Shown: positions 33,287 through 42,911, numbered from the stretch's first letter. The stretch is DNA of 62,186 nt from Campylobacter concisus (GCF_001891085.1 NZ_JXUP01000007.1:181-62366), one strand, 5' to 3'. Translations and numbers: made by a program. Notes: generated by a model not told the origin, from the letters alone.

Positions 33287-33658
33287 ATGACAGCAGCCGA
33301 TTTTTTAAATAAATTCCCTGAATTTCAAGCGGTAGATGAAACACGCATAGAGCTAAGTTTAGATGAGGCGAGTTTGCAGGTTACCGAAAAAATATGGGGG
33401 CGTTTTTACGAAGTCGGCGTTTTACACTTAGCGGCTCACATTTTGGCAATGCAGGGGGCATTAAGCACGGAAGCTAATACCAGCCCCCAACCTCTGCGAG
33501 AAATAGGCAGTAAAACCGTAGGTAGCCTAAGCGTAAGCTATACAAGTGGGAAAACTGGCTTTGAGAGCGAAAGCGGAAGCTACTATTTAACCAAATACGG
33601 ACAACGCTACCTAGAGCTTAAAAAGCTAGTAATTCCACATTTTGGGCTAGTTAGATGA
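33287..33658 (+). CDS. DUF4054 head-tail connector
   Basis: A 123-residue DUF4054 adaptor. The family begins F-L-x-K-F-P-E-F (7-13 here) and has an E-A-S-L-Q-V-T-E helix. It joins portal to neck. The stop overlaps the next start. Confidence 0.8.
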   Translation: MTAADFLNKFPEFQAVDETRIELSLDEASLQVTEKIWGRFYEVGVLHLAAHILAMQGALSTEANTSPQPLREIGSKTVGSLSVSYTSGKTGFESESGSYYLTKYGQRYLELKKLVIPHFGLVR

Positions 33659-34098
33659 TCGAAAAACTAGAGGGCAAGATAACCGAGCTAAAAGGGCTTA
33701 GCGTAGTGGTAGGTGTAACCGCTAAAAGCAACGCTAGAAGCAACGAGCTAACCAACGCAGACTTAGCTATGATCCACGAGTTTGGCAGCCCCGCTCACAA
33801 TATCCCAGAGCGCTCATTTTTGCGTAAGCCTTTGATAAACAATGCCGAGGCGGTGGCTAATTTGGCAAAAACCGCAATAGGAAAATTTATCGCAGGCGAA
33901 ATATCAGCAGCAGAAGCGCTTGGAGTAATAGGCGAGGAAGCTAAGGGTATAAGCAAAGAGGCAATATCGGACGGCATAGCACCATCACTAAAAAAAGCAA
34001 CAATTAGGCATAGAGCAAAGCTAAACAGACCAAGCACTAAGCCACTAATTGATACTGGAGAGCTACAAAGCTCAATAACATACGAGGTCAGAAAATGA
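33655..34098 (+). CDS. Neck/tail completion protein
   Basis: A 147-residue protein with the pattern G-V-T-A-K-S-N-A, I-H-E-F-G-S-P, I-P-E-R-S-F-L-R and P-L-I-D-T-G-E-L-Q-S-S-I, as in HK97 gp10/virion-morphogenesis neck proteins. Coupled by ATGA to both neighbours. Confidence 0.8.
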   Translation: MIEKLEGKITELKGLSVVVGVTAKSNARSNELTNADLAMIHEFGSPAHNIPERSFLRKPLINNAEAVANLAKTAIGKFIAGEISAAEALGVIGEEAKGISKEAISDGIAPSLKKATIRHRAKLNRPSTKPLIDTGELQSSITYEVRK

Positions 34099-34412
34099 TA
34101 AACGTTAGCGAGTTAATAGAGGATAGTGATTTTTGCCAAGTTATCAAAAGGGGCGATGACGAGTTTAAGGCGGTGGTGCAGTTTTTGAGTAATGACGAAA
34201 TGCAAAGGTTGCCAGAGGGAGAAAGATACAAAGAAGCGGTTAGGATAGATACAAAATTTAACCTAAATTTGCAAGATGTAATCACTTATAAGGGCGTAAA
34301 TTACCGCATTATCAATATACAAGATTGGAGCGAATATGGATACAAAAACTTTGCAGGCGTTAGATTTGACGGGCTTGAAAGTTTTGATAGCCAAGGCTTT
34401 GAACGTAAATGA
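34095..34412 (+). CDS. Head closure-type protein
   Basis: A 105-residue beta-rich protein, assigned as a head closure or neck protein only from position between the neck and tail terminator genes. It overlaps the next gene by 77 bases. Confidence 0.6.
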   Translation: MINVSELIEDSDFCQVIKRGDDEFKAVVQFLSNDEMQRLPEGERYKEAVRIDTKFNLNLQDVITYKGVNYRIINIQDWSEYGYKNFAGVRFDGLESFDSQGFERK

Positions 34413-34842
34413 AAGCCTAGTGCGTGATAGCTACTCCAAAACGCTAAATGATAAGACGGCATATTTAACGCTTCATTTGCTAACTAGCACGCAAAAAGGG
34501 CGTGAGTATAAATTTATCGAGGGCGAAAAAGAGGTTATCACTTCAACACGTGAAGCCGTGGTTAGCGTAAATGCTTTTGGCAAAAATGCGAACTTCATAA
34601 TCGAAAAATTAAACACCCTTTTTTATTCTAGCGAGTGCTTAAAAGAGCTTAAGATTTTAGGATTAGGGCTGGTAACGATTAGTCCTATTAGGAACTTAAG
34701 CCAAATAGTAGGCGGTGGCGTAGAGGAGCGAGCTAGTATAGATTTGACGCTAAGCTACATAAATAGAGTGGAAGTTTCTCAAAACGAGATTAAAAAAGCC
34801 GAGATTAAAACGGCAGATTTTGGCATAAAGGTAAATAGATGA
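34336..34842 (+). CDS. Tail terminator / neck protein
   Basis: A 168-residue protein resembling the LIC_12616 neck family: Y-L-T-L-H-L-L-T, a central I-x-K-L-N-T-L-F helix and R-N-L-S-Q-I-V-G-G-G-x-E-E-R-A. The start (34336, with GGAGCGAAT) lies inside the previous gene. It should cap the tail tube. Confidence 0.68.
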   Translation: MDTKTLQALDLTGLKVLIAKALNVNESLVRDSYSKTLNDKTAYLTLHLLTSTQKGREYKFIEGEKEVITSTREAVVSVNAFGKNANFIIEKLNTLFYSSECLKELKILGLGLVTISPIRNLSQIVGGGVEERASIDLTLSYINRVEVSQNEIKKAEIKTADFGIKVNR

Positions 34843-36344
34843 GTTTAACAATAAAAAGGATAGTAAATATCCAGCTAAACGAACAAGGGCAGATCGCAAA
34901 GAATAGAGATTTTAGCGTAATAGCTATTTTAAGCGATGATTGGTGCGAGGCTTTCGATGATGTAAATACAAGATTTGTAAGTATCGCTAGTGCAAACGAC
35001 GCCGCCCTAAATTTTGGCAGTGAAAGCAGAGTAACCAAGGCGGCAAAAGCTATTTTTAGCGTGAGCGGTGTAAAAAAGGCGATCGTTGCTAAGTGGGTAA
35101 AAGAGAACAAGACAACACAAGCAACGGCAAACGAACTAAGAGGCTCGGCGCTAAACGTAGGAATAAATAAGTTAAAGGCTATCGCAAGCGGAAGCTTTAA
35201 GCTAAACGTAGGCGGAGTGGATAAAGTTTATACAAATTTGGATTTTAGCTCTTGTGTAGATTTTGAGGCGGTGGCTACAAAACTAACAGCGGCGATTAGC
35301 AAAGACGGAATAAAGGCGGTATATGACGCAGAGGGCAACCGCTTTATTATTAGAGCGGCAACCGCTGGCAAAAATGACAACACAAGGCTGGGCTTTTTTG
35401 AAAAAGCGGATAATGGCGACTTTATAGGTGTGCTTTTAAATTTAGTTAGTGGCAAGAGCGATATTTACGTAGGCAAAGATAGTGTAACGCAGAAAAAAGA
35501 GAGCCTAAGCGAGGCGTTAGATAAATTATTCAACGCAACACAAGGCTTTTACGGCGTTTATTCGTCAGCTATTTTGGCAGACGAGGAAGTAGCAGAGCTT
35601 AACGAGTGGATCACTTCAGCACAAAACCCAAGCGTAGTAGGCTATACGATCACACGCAAGGCACAGCTTGAAAGTGTGAATACAAACGTGATAAAAAAAA
35701 TAGCCGACAAAGACAGCGGTCGCTTTTTTGCAACATACAACAACACGGGCGACGAACACGCAGGCGCTGAATTGCTAGCAAAAGCATTAAGCACTAATTG
35801 GGAGGGATCAAACACAGCCCAAACAATGAAGTTTAAAAACCTAAAAACGGCTGGCACCGATGAAACAATCACGCTAAATTTAGCCGAGAAGTGCGACAAA
35901 TTAGGCGTAAATTATTATACTGATTATGACGGCGTAAGCATGATAGCCGAGGGTGTGGCTTTAGGCGGTAAATTTATCGATGAAGTTGTAGGGCTTGACG
36001 CTTTTAATAACCGCACACAAATAGCAGTATTTAACGTGCTAAAAGGTGCTAAGAAAGTGCCACAAACCGACAAGGGACAAGTAAGACTAATAGCAGCAGT
36101 TAAGCAAGTTTGCGAGCAGTTTGTTAAAAATGGCTTTATCGCTCCAGGACAATGGCGTGGTGACCCAGTTGGCACACTAGAAAGTGGCGATTACTTGGAT
36201 TTAGGCTATTACGTTTACAGCCCTAGCTACACCGAGCAACTACAAGCAGATAGGGAAGCTAGAAAATCAGTGCCTATCAATGTGGCTATTAAGCTAGCTG
36301 GTGCAATACATAGCGTAGATATTTTGATTAATTACAACAGATAA
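34839..36344 (+). CDS. Tail sheath protein (DUF3383)
   Basis: A 501-residue DUF3383 protein, which in contractile-tailed phages is the sheath. The N-terminal F-x-S-I-A-S-A-N-D-A-A-x-N-F-G and C-terminal P-G-Q-W-R-G-D-P-V-G, G-Y-Y-V-Y-S-P-S regions are conserved. It marks this phage as a myovirus type. Confidence 0.85.
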   Translation: MSLTIKRIVNIQLNEQGQIAKNRDFSVIAILSDDWCEAFDDVNTRFVSIASANDAALNFGSESRVTKAAKAIFSVSGVKKAIVAKWVKENKTTQATANELRGSALNVGINKLKAIASGSFKLNVGGVDKVYTNLDFSSCVDFEAVATKLTAAISKDGIKAVYDAEGNRFIIRAATAGKNDNTRLGFFEKADNGDFIGVLLNLVSGKSDIYVGKDSVTQKKESLSEALDKLFNATQGFYGVYSSAILADEEVAELNEWITSAQNPSVVGYTITRKAQLESVNTNVIKKIADKDSGRFFATYNNTGDEHAGAELLAKALSTNWEGSNTAQTMKFKNLKTAGTDETITLNLAEKCDKLGVNYYTDYDGVSMIAEGVALGGKFIDEVVGLDAFNNRTQIAVFNVLKGAKKVPQTDKGQVRLIAAVKQVCEQFVKNGFIAPGQWRGDPVGTLESGDYLDLGYYVYSPSYTEQLQADREARKSVPINVAIKLAGAIHSVDILINYNR

Positions 36345-36353
36345 GGGGCTAAA

Positions 36354-36788
36354 ATGGCAAGATACCAACACGATACGATCGTTTTATATTTAAACGGCTA
36401 TGAAATAACTGCTTATGCAGACGGAAGCGATGTAATAAGTATAGAAAACGCAGCGGACGCAGGAGCTTATACAATAGGTGCAAATGGCAGAGGGGTGTTT
36501 GTGGGAAGTTGCAACCAAAGCGGCACGCTAACTCTGAAACTTCTACAACACAGCGAGGATTGTAAATTTTTGCAAGACCTTTACAACCTACAGCGGAGCG
36601 ACTTTAAAAAAGATAATCTTTTAACACTAGAATTTAAAGACACACTAAACGGCGATGAATTAAGCGGAATAAATGGTTTTTTTGTAAGCGATGGCGGCTT
36701 TAAGAGGGGCGACGCTCACAACCCAACCGAGTTTAAAATTGCCTTTGAAAGAATAAACAAACGCCTAGAAAATGGAGCTGGAAACTAA
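36354..36788 (+). CDS. Tail tube protein (DUF3277)
   Basis: A 144-residue DUF3277 protein, the tail tube of this myovirus group, directly after the sheath. Beta-rich, with the late A-H-N-P-T-E-F-K-I-A segment. It overlaps the chaperone gene by one base. Confidence 0.82.
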   Translation: MARYQHDTIVLYLNGYEITAYADGSDVISIENAADAGAYTIGANGRGVFVGSCNQSGTLTLKLLQHSEDCKFLQDLYNLQRSDFKKDNLLTLEFKDTLNGDELSGINGFFVSDGGFKRGDAHNPTEFKIAFERINKRLENGAGN

Positions 36789-37192
36789 TGCAAACATACG
36801 AGCTAATGATAAATGAAAACAAATACGTTTTAAGAAGTGCAAATTTCTTTGAAACAAAAACGCAGTTGCAAAGCCTTTTAGGATTAGCCAAGGACGCTAT
36901 TAAAATGCAAGGCGAGGATGTAAATATAGATGTAGGGCAAATTATCGCTAATATAGGCAGTGCGGCGTTTAGTGGAGTTGAGAATTTTATTTTAAAATAC
37001 GCTAGCGTGATAAATGCAGAGGGTGGCGAAATACTATTAAGAAATATGAGCCAAGCCGAAACACATTTTAATGCCAACAGAGGCGATTACGCACAGCTTA
37101 TTTTAGAGGGGTTAAAATACCATTTTTTAGACTTCTTACCCGCTGGGGCAAAATCCTTAACGGGTATAACAGCCTACCTAAACAAGGCGTAA
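36788..37192 (+). CDS. Tail assembly chaperone, short form
   Basis: A 134-residue protein between tail tube and tape measure, the position of lambda G-type chaperones. The zero-frame product. Near its end is the heptamer T-TTT-TTA (37123-37129), in the correct phase for a minus-one shift into an open frame that ends at 37356. Confidence 0.78.
   Translation: MQTYELMINENKYVLRSANFFETKTQLQSLLGLAKDAIKMQGEDVNIDVGQIIANIGSAAFSGVENFILKYASVINAEGGEILLRNMSQAETHFNANRGDYAQLILEGLKYHFLDFLPAGAKSLTGITAYLNKA
37123..37129 (+). promoter_or_regulatory. Slippery heptamer TTTTTTA
   Basis: In zero-frame phase T-TTT-TTA within the tail chaperone gene, the same heptamer used in HIV gag-pol. It makes the longer chaperone needed in a fixed ratio. 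Confidence 0.75.
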
Positions 37193-37356
37193 AAAGCGAG
37201 TTTGATATAGATTATTTGGTGTGGCTACCGATCATAAAGGGTTATGCCACACTAAACGACCTACGCACTATTTACGACCTAGAGGACGCAATAGCAATGC
37301 ACGAGGTTATTATCGAGCTACTAAATGAGGAGCGCCGAGCCTTGGAAAAGCAATAA
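37129..37356 (+). CDS. Tail chaperone extension by minus-one frameshift
   Basis: An open frame of 75 codons in the minus-one phase, reached by slippage at TTTTTTA. It reads S-E-F-D-I-D-Y-L-V-W-L-P-I-I-K-G-Y-A-T-L and ends N-E-E-R-R-A-L-E-K-Q. It has no ribosome site of its own. The fused protein would have about 189 residues, parallel to lambda gpGT. Confidence 0.75.
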   Translation, partial: RLLTRWGKILNGYNSLPKQGVKSEFDIDYLVWLPIIKGYATLNDLRTIYDLEDAIAMHEVIIELLNEERRALEKQ

Positions 37357-37435
37357 AGCTCACTCCTCTATTTCTACACACAAGCCGAAAAATCAACTCA
37401 AAAATACTCTAATATGCCCCTTAAAAGGATATATA

Positions 37436-38920
37436 GTGCTATTAGATGAATTTCTTTACAAAATCGGATTTGATGTTGATAGTGGCAAGATAAAGCAGAT
37501 AGAGCAAGGGCTAAAAAATATCTCTAGCCTAGCCAAACAAACAGCCCAGCCCATAAGCGACGCCGTAAAAGCTGGCATGGAAAGAAATGCCGAGCTAATA
37601 GCAAAACTAGAACAAGCCAAAAATAAAGGCGTAGAGTGGTGTGAGGAAGCTAGAGGGCAAGCCGAGGAACTCACCACTAGTTTTCACAAAGTAGCAGAAG
37701 CAGAGGAAAAGGTCGGCGAAAAAGCAAAAGAAGCAGCGAAAGAAACGAAAAAGCTAACCGAAAAAAAGCCAGCTATCAATTTAAAACAAGAGCTAAGCAA
37801 TATAAGAAGCAAATTTATACTAATAGGCGCAGCAGCAACAGCGGCTAGTGGCTTAATAGCTAATTATTTAACCGTGCCACTTCAAAATATCCAAGAATTA
37901 GCTAAACAAAAGAATAAACTATTTGATATAACCCAAGCGGAAATAGATCAGGCGAAAGAATACCAAGATAGGCTAAAAGATACAAAAACCGCAATGCAGT
38001 CTATCACTACCCAAGTAGCATTAAAATTAATCCCAGTAGTTAATCAAAGCCTAAAAGGTTTTAACAACTTTCTAAAAGCAAATAAGGCTTTAGTGGTTGA
38101 GGGGCTAACTAATGTCTTTAAGTGGATTTTGAAGCTAGGGCAAGTCTTTACAAATACGTTTAGATTTTTAAATAAAGTAATAAGTAGCACGATAGGCTGG
38201 AAAGCTGCGCTATTAATTCTTGTCGGTGTTTTAGCGGTCGTCAAGCGTGCAATGCTAGCGGCATTTTTAACCAACCCTATCGCCTGGGTAATTATGCTAA
38301 TAGGCGGTCTTATTTTACTAATTGATGATCTAATGACCTATTTAGACGGAGGCGAAAGTTTATTCGGCGACTACTGGAAGCCGTTTATCGAGTGGGGCAA
38401 AAAAGCCATTGCGTTATATAAAGAAATCGAACCAACAATAAAAGAAGTTTGGGGCTTCGTGGTTAATTTTATAACCGAAAGCGTAAATGTGATAATTGGC
38501 GTATTTAAAATGCTATATGGCATTTTTACGGGCGACTGGGAGTTGATAAAGCAAGGTTTCAAAGAAGTTGGTGACGCTATCCTTAAGGCGTTTGAAGTAC
38601 CATTTAAATGGATTAAAAACCAATATGACGAGTACATAGCCCCGATTATAAACGCCGTTAAAAATTTTGATATAGGGCAAACCGCTAGCGATATGTGGGA
38701 AAGCACAAAAAGCTTTTTAGGCTTTGGTAACGATACGCCAAAAGCGGCGCTAGCTACGCAATACGCAGATAACAATAGATCAGTGCAATACCACGGCGGA
38801 ACGGCAACGACTACAATAAACGTAAACACAAATAACCCACAAATGGCTAAGCAAATAATAAATAATAGGCAAAAAAGCGACCTAGCATTTACCCAAGCTA
38901 ATTTAAGAGGTGGCTATTAA
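37436..38920 (+). CDS. Tail tape measure protein
   Basis: A 494-residue protein following the chaperone. It has an N-terminal coiled-coil part (residues 15-150, long Ala/Glu/Lys helices), hydrophobic segments (about residues 130-150 and 240-310) and a Gly/Thr/Asn-rich C-terminus. It sets tail length and helps DNA entry. The GTG at 37436 has AAAAGGAT before it; a longer in-frame ATG at 37325 would lie inside the chaperone frameshift frame. It is short for a tape measure, so the tail should be short. Confidence 0.8.
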   Translation: MLLDEFLYKIGFDVDSGKIKQIEQGLKNISSLAKQTAQPISDAVKAGMERNAELIAKLEQAKNKGVEWCEEARGQAEELTTSFHKVAEAEEKVGEKAKEAAKETKKLTEKKPAINLKQELSNIRSKFILIGAAATAASGLIANYLTVPLQNIQELAKQKNKLFDITQAEIDQAKEYQDRLKDTKTAMQSITTQVALKLIPVVNQSLKGFNNFLKANKALVVEGLTNVFKWILKLGQVFTNTFRFLNKVISSTIGWKAALLILVGVLAVVKRAMLAAFLTNPIAWVIMLIGGLILLIDDLMTYLDGGESLFGDYWKPFIEWGKKAIALYKEIEPTIKEVWGFVVNFITESVNVIIGVFKMLYGIFTGDWELIKQGFKEVGDAILKAFEVPFKWIKNQYDEYIAPIINAVKNFDIGQTASDMWESTKSFLGFGNDTPKAALATQYADNNRSVQYHGGTATTTINVNTNNPQMAKQIINNRQKSDLAFTQANLRGGY

Positions 38921-39615
38921 TGATTGAAGTAACAAGCCGTAAGATAGGCACGTTTAGATTAGATGCAACCGAGCAAGAAAATAATAAAAGCACACTACGC
39001 ACTACCAAAAATCCGATAGAAAGTGGGGCAAATGTAGCCGATCACGCCGTGCTAGAGCCGAAGCAAATAACAATCAAGGGCAAAATAGTAGCCTATGAGC
39101 CACCTAGCTTTACGCAATTTGACGAGATTATGCAAGTAGTCCGTTTTAACTTGCCATATATAAAAACCGCTCATCGCTTCACTCAAAAGGCATACAAACT
39201 CTACAACAATGTAAAGCATATAAAAAACGAGGCAATGCGATACGCTAGGATTTTTGGTATTGATAAAAAAATACGCGAAATAGCTCCCTTTTTAACCGAC
39301 GGAAAAGAAAATAAAGATAACAGCACCTCCAAAAATAGACTACAAAGCCTATACGAAAAGCTTTTAGAAGTGCAAAAGAGCGGCGAGTTTTTGATCGTGA
39401 CAACTGGATTAAAAACATATAGGAATATGTTAATCACAAGTATTGAAGTAACCACTGAAAGCGATCTTTACGCTGACGTTACGCTCACGCTCGAGGAGAT
39501 TTTTGTCGTTGAAACAAAAACGGCTAAAGGGCTAAACGTAGGTAAAAGAGGTGTAAATTTAGGCAAGACCGAGCCAAAACTAAAAAAATCAAGCCTTTTA
39601 AAGGATATATTTTGA
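38920..39615 (+). CDS. Baseplate protein (Dit/DUF6046-like)
   Basis: A 231-residue protein with a beta-rich N-terminal half (Q-I-T-I-K-G-K-I-V-A-Y-E-P-P-S-F) and late E-V-T-T-E-S-D-L-Y-A-D-V-T-L-T-L-E-E-I. Both fit baseplate/distal tail proteins of this phage group. It overlaps the tape measure by one base. Confidence 0.68.
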   Translation: MIEVTSRKIGTFRLDATEQENNKSTLRTTKNPIESGANVADHAVLEPKQITIKGKIVAYEPPSFTQFDEIMQVVRFNLPYIKTAHRFTQKAYKLYNNVKHIKNEAMRYARIFGIDKKIREIAPFLTDGKENKDNSTSKNRLQSLYEKLLEVQKSGEFLIVTTGLKTYRNMLITSIEVTTESDLYADVTLTLEEIFVVETKTAKGLNVGKRGVNLGKTEPKLKKSSLLKDIF

Positions 39616-39962
39616 TTTACGAGATAATGACGACGACCGAGCTAAAACAAACGCAAAATTTTAATATATTCGGCATGGAGCTAGAACTAACCCTTAAATA
39701 TAACGAGGTTGGCGCAGTTTGGCAATATGATTTAACCGATCTAAACACAAATAAAATTTTAGCTTTTAATAAGGGTTTAGCGGTTAATGCACCAAGTCTT
39801 ATTAATAAGAACCTACCTTTTGTTTTTATGCTAGTTGATACCACGAAAAGCGGCGTTAATTGTGTTTATTTTAGCGAGTTAGGCGAACGCTTGAAGCTTT
39901 ATGCTGTCGATAAAAAAGAGTTTAACGCAGCGATGAGTGAGATAGCAAAGGATAGGACGTGA
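39612..39962 (+). CDS. Baseplate plug-type protein
   Basis: A 116-residue protein in a run of coupled baseplate genes. Small, beta-rich, matching the size and place of baseplate plug proteins. TTG start (39612) overlapping the previous stop, behind AAGGATATATT. Confidence 0.6.
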   Translation: MIYEIMTTTELKQTQNFNIFGMELELTLKYNEVGAVWQYDLTDLNTNKILAFNKGLAVNAPSLINKNLPFVFMLVDTTKSGVNCVYFSELGERLKLYAVDKKEFNAAMSEIAKDRT

Positions 39963-40789
39963 GACAATATGGCAGGCGGTATCGCTTAGAAATAGGCAAT
40001 AATAAACAAAGCATAGTAATAGATAATCTCGCTATAAGCTTTAACATTGAAAAGACGATAAGCGAAGAGCCGAATACTAGCAAAATAGAAATTTATAACC
40101 TAAACGCCAACAACCGCAACCAAATAGCGAATAAGATTTTTAACCAAGTGAAATTATTTGCTGGCTACGACGAACCAAGATTAATTTTTGCAGGGCAAAT
40201 AACGCAGGCTTATACCAGCCGCAATGATTTGGATTTTATAACGCATATTGAGTGCGGCGACGGACAAAATGACTATTCAAAATCTAGGGTATACACGACG
40301 CTAAAAGCTGGCGTAAAGGATAGCGACGTAGTAAATATGTGCGTTAAAGCAATGTCAAGCTCAAAACAAGGCGTGGTAGATTTGCCAAAAGATAAAGCTT
40401 TGCCAAGATGTAAAGTATTAAGTGGCGATATAAAGGATTATTTAAAACACGTAGCCAAAAACAACGACGCTAACTGGCATATATTAGACGGTAATTTAAA
40501 CATTTTACCAAAGAATAAAATTATCAACGATAGCGAGGGCTTTGTTTTGAGTGAAAAAACTGGCTTGATTAACAGCCCAGAAAAGACCGACGATGGGCTA
40601 AGGGTCACGTGTTTATTAAACCCTAAATTAAATATCGGCTCTCTCGTACGAATACAATCAATTCTAAGCGAATATGACGGCGATTATAAGATAACTAAGC
40701 TAACGCATAGTGGCGATTTTCTAAACGATACGTGGCAAACAGAATTAATCGCAATAAATGGAAAATTTAACAAAGTAGAGAAAAAATGA
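39959..40789 (+). CDS. Baseplate hub protein
   Basis: A 276-residue protein with F-x-I-E-K-T-I-S-E-E-P-N-T-S-K-I-E-I-Y-N-L near residue 35, typical of gp27/gp44-like hub proteins. GTG start in ATGA-type overlap. It should form the central hub holding the spike. Confidence 0.78.
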   Translation: MRQYGRRYRLEIGNNKQSIVIDNLAISFNIEKTISEEPNTSKIEIYNLNANNRNQIANKIFNQVKLFAGYDEPRLIFAGQITQAYTSRNDLDFITHIECGDGQNDYSKSRVYTTLKAGVKDSDVVNMCVKAMSSSKQGVVDLPKDKALPRCKVLSGDIKDYLKHVAKNNDANWHILDGNLNILPKNKIINDSEGFVLSEKTGLINSPEKTDDGLRVTCLLNPKLNIGSLVRIQSILSEYDGDYKITKLTHSGDFLNDTWQTELIAINGKFNKVEKK

Positions 40790-41454
40790 ACGATCCAAAT
40801 TTAACGCAGATTTTTGATAGCGGATTATTAAGTTTTGAGGCAGGGGTACATACGGCGCTACCTGCTAAGGTGCTTAAATTTAATGCAGGTGACAATACGG
40901 TGCAAGTCGAGCTAATGATAAACGAGCTAAAACGTGACGGCGTAAGCGTGCCATTACCGCCGATAGACGATGTGCCAGTACAATTTTTTAGGGGTGGCGA
41001 TTTTGTAATCACTACGCCGATAAGAAAGGGTGATCACGGACTTTGTATATTTGCTGAGCGTTGCATTGACGGCTGGTTTGCTAGTGCTAGCAAGGGCGAG
41101 CCGTTAGATTTTAGGCTACACGACTACTCGGACGGCTTCTTTTTAACTGGCTTTAGCCCTCGCCCCTTAGCGGTTAAAGATGTAGATTTAGACGGCGTTT
41201 GCATGCGAACACTAAGCAAAAGCACCTATCTAAAACTATCCGAGGGAAAAATCATAATCAAGGGTAATATAGAACAGACGGGCGACTATAAACAAATAGG
41301 AAATAAAAATCTAGTTGGCAATTTTTCACAAGTCGAGGGCGATAGCGTAAGTAGTGGCACAATTACCGCCAAAGATATGATAGGTAGTGGCGTAAGTTTA
41401 AAACACCATACACATGGCGGCGATAGCGGCGGTACAACTACACAACCAAACTAA
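40786..41454 (+). CDS. Baseplate spike (gp138-like)
   Basis: A 222-residue spike: an OB-fold gp138 N-terminal domain (about 20-120), a beta-helix (about 125-195) and a His-rich apex H-H-T-H-G-G-D-S-G-G, which in relatives binds iron at the membrane-piercing tip. Seen motifs and family knowledge agree. Confidence 0.86.
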   Translation: MNDPNLTQIFDSGLLSFEAGVHTALPAKVLKFNAGDNTVQVELMINELKRDGVSVPLPPIDDVPVQFFRGGDFVITTPIRKGDHGLCIFAERCIDGWFASASKGEPLDFRLHDYSDGFFLTGFSPRPLAVKDVDLDGVCMRTLSKSTYLKLSEGKIIIKGNIEQTGDYKQIGNKNLVGNFSQVEGDSVSSGTITAKDMIGSGVSLKHHTHGGDSGGTTTQPN

Positions 41455-41464
41455 GGGGCAATAA

Positions 41465-41803
41465 GTGAAAGTAAGGGCGATAGATAGCGAGGGCGACTGG
41501 TTACTAGGGCATAAAGCGGATAGTGCTGCAATAGCCCAAAACGTGAAAACGCAAATTTTAAGCCTTTACAATGACTGGTTTTTAGACTTTGAAAACGGCG
41601 TTAGGTGGTTTAATTACTTATCAAAAAATCCTAACACGGACAAAATGCGAGATGAGATAAAAAGGCAAATCTTAAGCGTTGATGGCGTTAGCAGTTTGGA
41701 AATTTTAAACATAAATCTAAACGAACGCAAGGCAACTATTGAGGTGCAATATAGGGATATTTACGACGAAAGCCAAAGGTTATACATAAATGCGAGTGAG
41801 TGA
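41465..41803 (+). CDS. Baseplate wedge protein (gp25/DUF2634-like)
   Basis: A 112-residue wedge protein. The pattern N-V-K-T-Q-I-L-S-L-Y-N-D-W-F-L-D-F-E-N-G-V fits gpW/gp25-like proteins. GTG start, and it overlaps the J gene by 14 bases. Confidence 0.76.
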   Translation: MKVRAIDSEGDWLLGHKADSAAIAQNVKTQILSLYNDWFLDFENGVRWFNYLSKNPNTDKMRDEIKRQILSVDGVSSLEILNINLNERKATIEVQYRDIYDESQRLYINASE

Positions 41804-42911
41804 AAATAGAATAATAATCGATGAATTAGAGACCATAAAAGAGCGTTTAGAAAATGGCTTTAAGGCGATTTATGGCGAAAATTTAGAACTAGGGTCATCA
41901 ACACCAGACGGACAAATGATCGGGCTATTTAGCGAGGCGTTGAGCGAAGTTAATCAAGTGCTTACTTTTATCGTACAAATGTTAGACCCATACTTAGCGA
42001 CTGGCGAGTGGCTAGACCAGCGCGTAGCTTATGCAGGGCTTTTAAGAAAAACGGCAGATTATAGTAGGGCTAGTGGCGTAACGATACACGGAGCTAGTGG
42101 AACTATTATCAAAAAAGGCACAATTTTAAAAGATAAAAATAGCAATTTGTGGGCAACTGACTACGAAATAACACTAGGCACAGAGGGGTCAAAAGCCGTT
42201 AGTATAACCAGCCAAGAAACGGGGGCGTTTAGGATAAACGAGCAAGACGAGCTAGAAATGCAAGAGATAATCCTAGGCGTTGATAGAATAGTGGCTACTC
42301 AAAACTCAACACTAGGAGCAGACGAGGAAAGCGACGGCGACCTTTTGCTTAGATTTATGCAAAGCCATAGCATTAACAATAACGACGAGCGCCAAGGGCT
42401 AGAAAGCTACCTACTCAACCTAAAGGGCGTAAAACAATGCAAGGTTTTAGAAAACTACACTAACCAAACAGACGCCAACGGAGTAGAGCCACATAGCCTA
42501 AATGCTATTGTTTTAGGTGGCGATGATACGGCAATAGGCGAAGCAATATTAAGAAAAAAAATAGGCGGCTGCGGTGTACAAGGGCAGACAAAGCTAGAAA
42601 TTGAGTTTTTGGGTGCTAAGCGTGAGGTTAAATTTGACCGCCCAACACAGATAAACCCTAGAATATTTTTGCGTATAAAACGCACCGAGGGCGTAACGGA
42701 TATAAATACCGATAAAATAAAAGAGTTACTATCTAACCACGTTTTTAACATAGGCGAGGACGTTTATATTAGCCGCCTATATAGCATTATAAACGACGTT
42801 AAAGGTTTTGAGGTTACGCAATTCACAATAAATGGCGGACAAAGCCTGCCGGTAGCCGTGCGTGAGATATGCGTAATCAATAAAAACGATATTGATTTGG
42901 CGGTAGTGTAA
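41790..42911 (+). CDS. Baseplate J-like protein
   Basis: A 373-residue baseplate J protein: N-terminal L-E-L-G-S-S-T-P-D-G-Q-M and W-L-D-Q-R-V-A-Y-A-G, typical of Mu gp47 and P2 J. It forms the outer wedge that triggers contraction. Confidence 0.87.
   Translation: MRVSENRIIIDELETIKERLENGFKAIYGENLELGSSTPDGQMIGLFSEALSEVNQVLTFIVQMLDPYLATGEWLDQRVAYAGLLRKTADYSRASGVTIHGASGTIIKKGTILKDKNSNLWATDYEITLGTEGSKAVSITSQETGAFRINEQDELEMQEIILGVDRIVATQNSTLGADEESDGDLLLRFMQSHSINNNDERQGLESYLLNLKGVKQCKVLENYTNQTDANGVEPHSLNAIVLGGDDTAIGEAILRKKIGGCGVQGQTKLEIEFLGAKREVKFDRPTQINPRIFLRIKRTEGVTDINTDKIKELLSNHVFNIGEDVYISRLYSIINDVKGFEVTQFTINGGQSLPVAVREICVINKNDIDLAVV

Noticed and set aside
37147-37156. Alternative slippery site GCA-AAA in the tail chaperone
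   Set aside because: It does not give good repairing in both codons, whereas T-TTT-TTA just upstream does.
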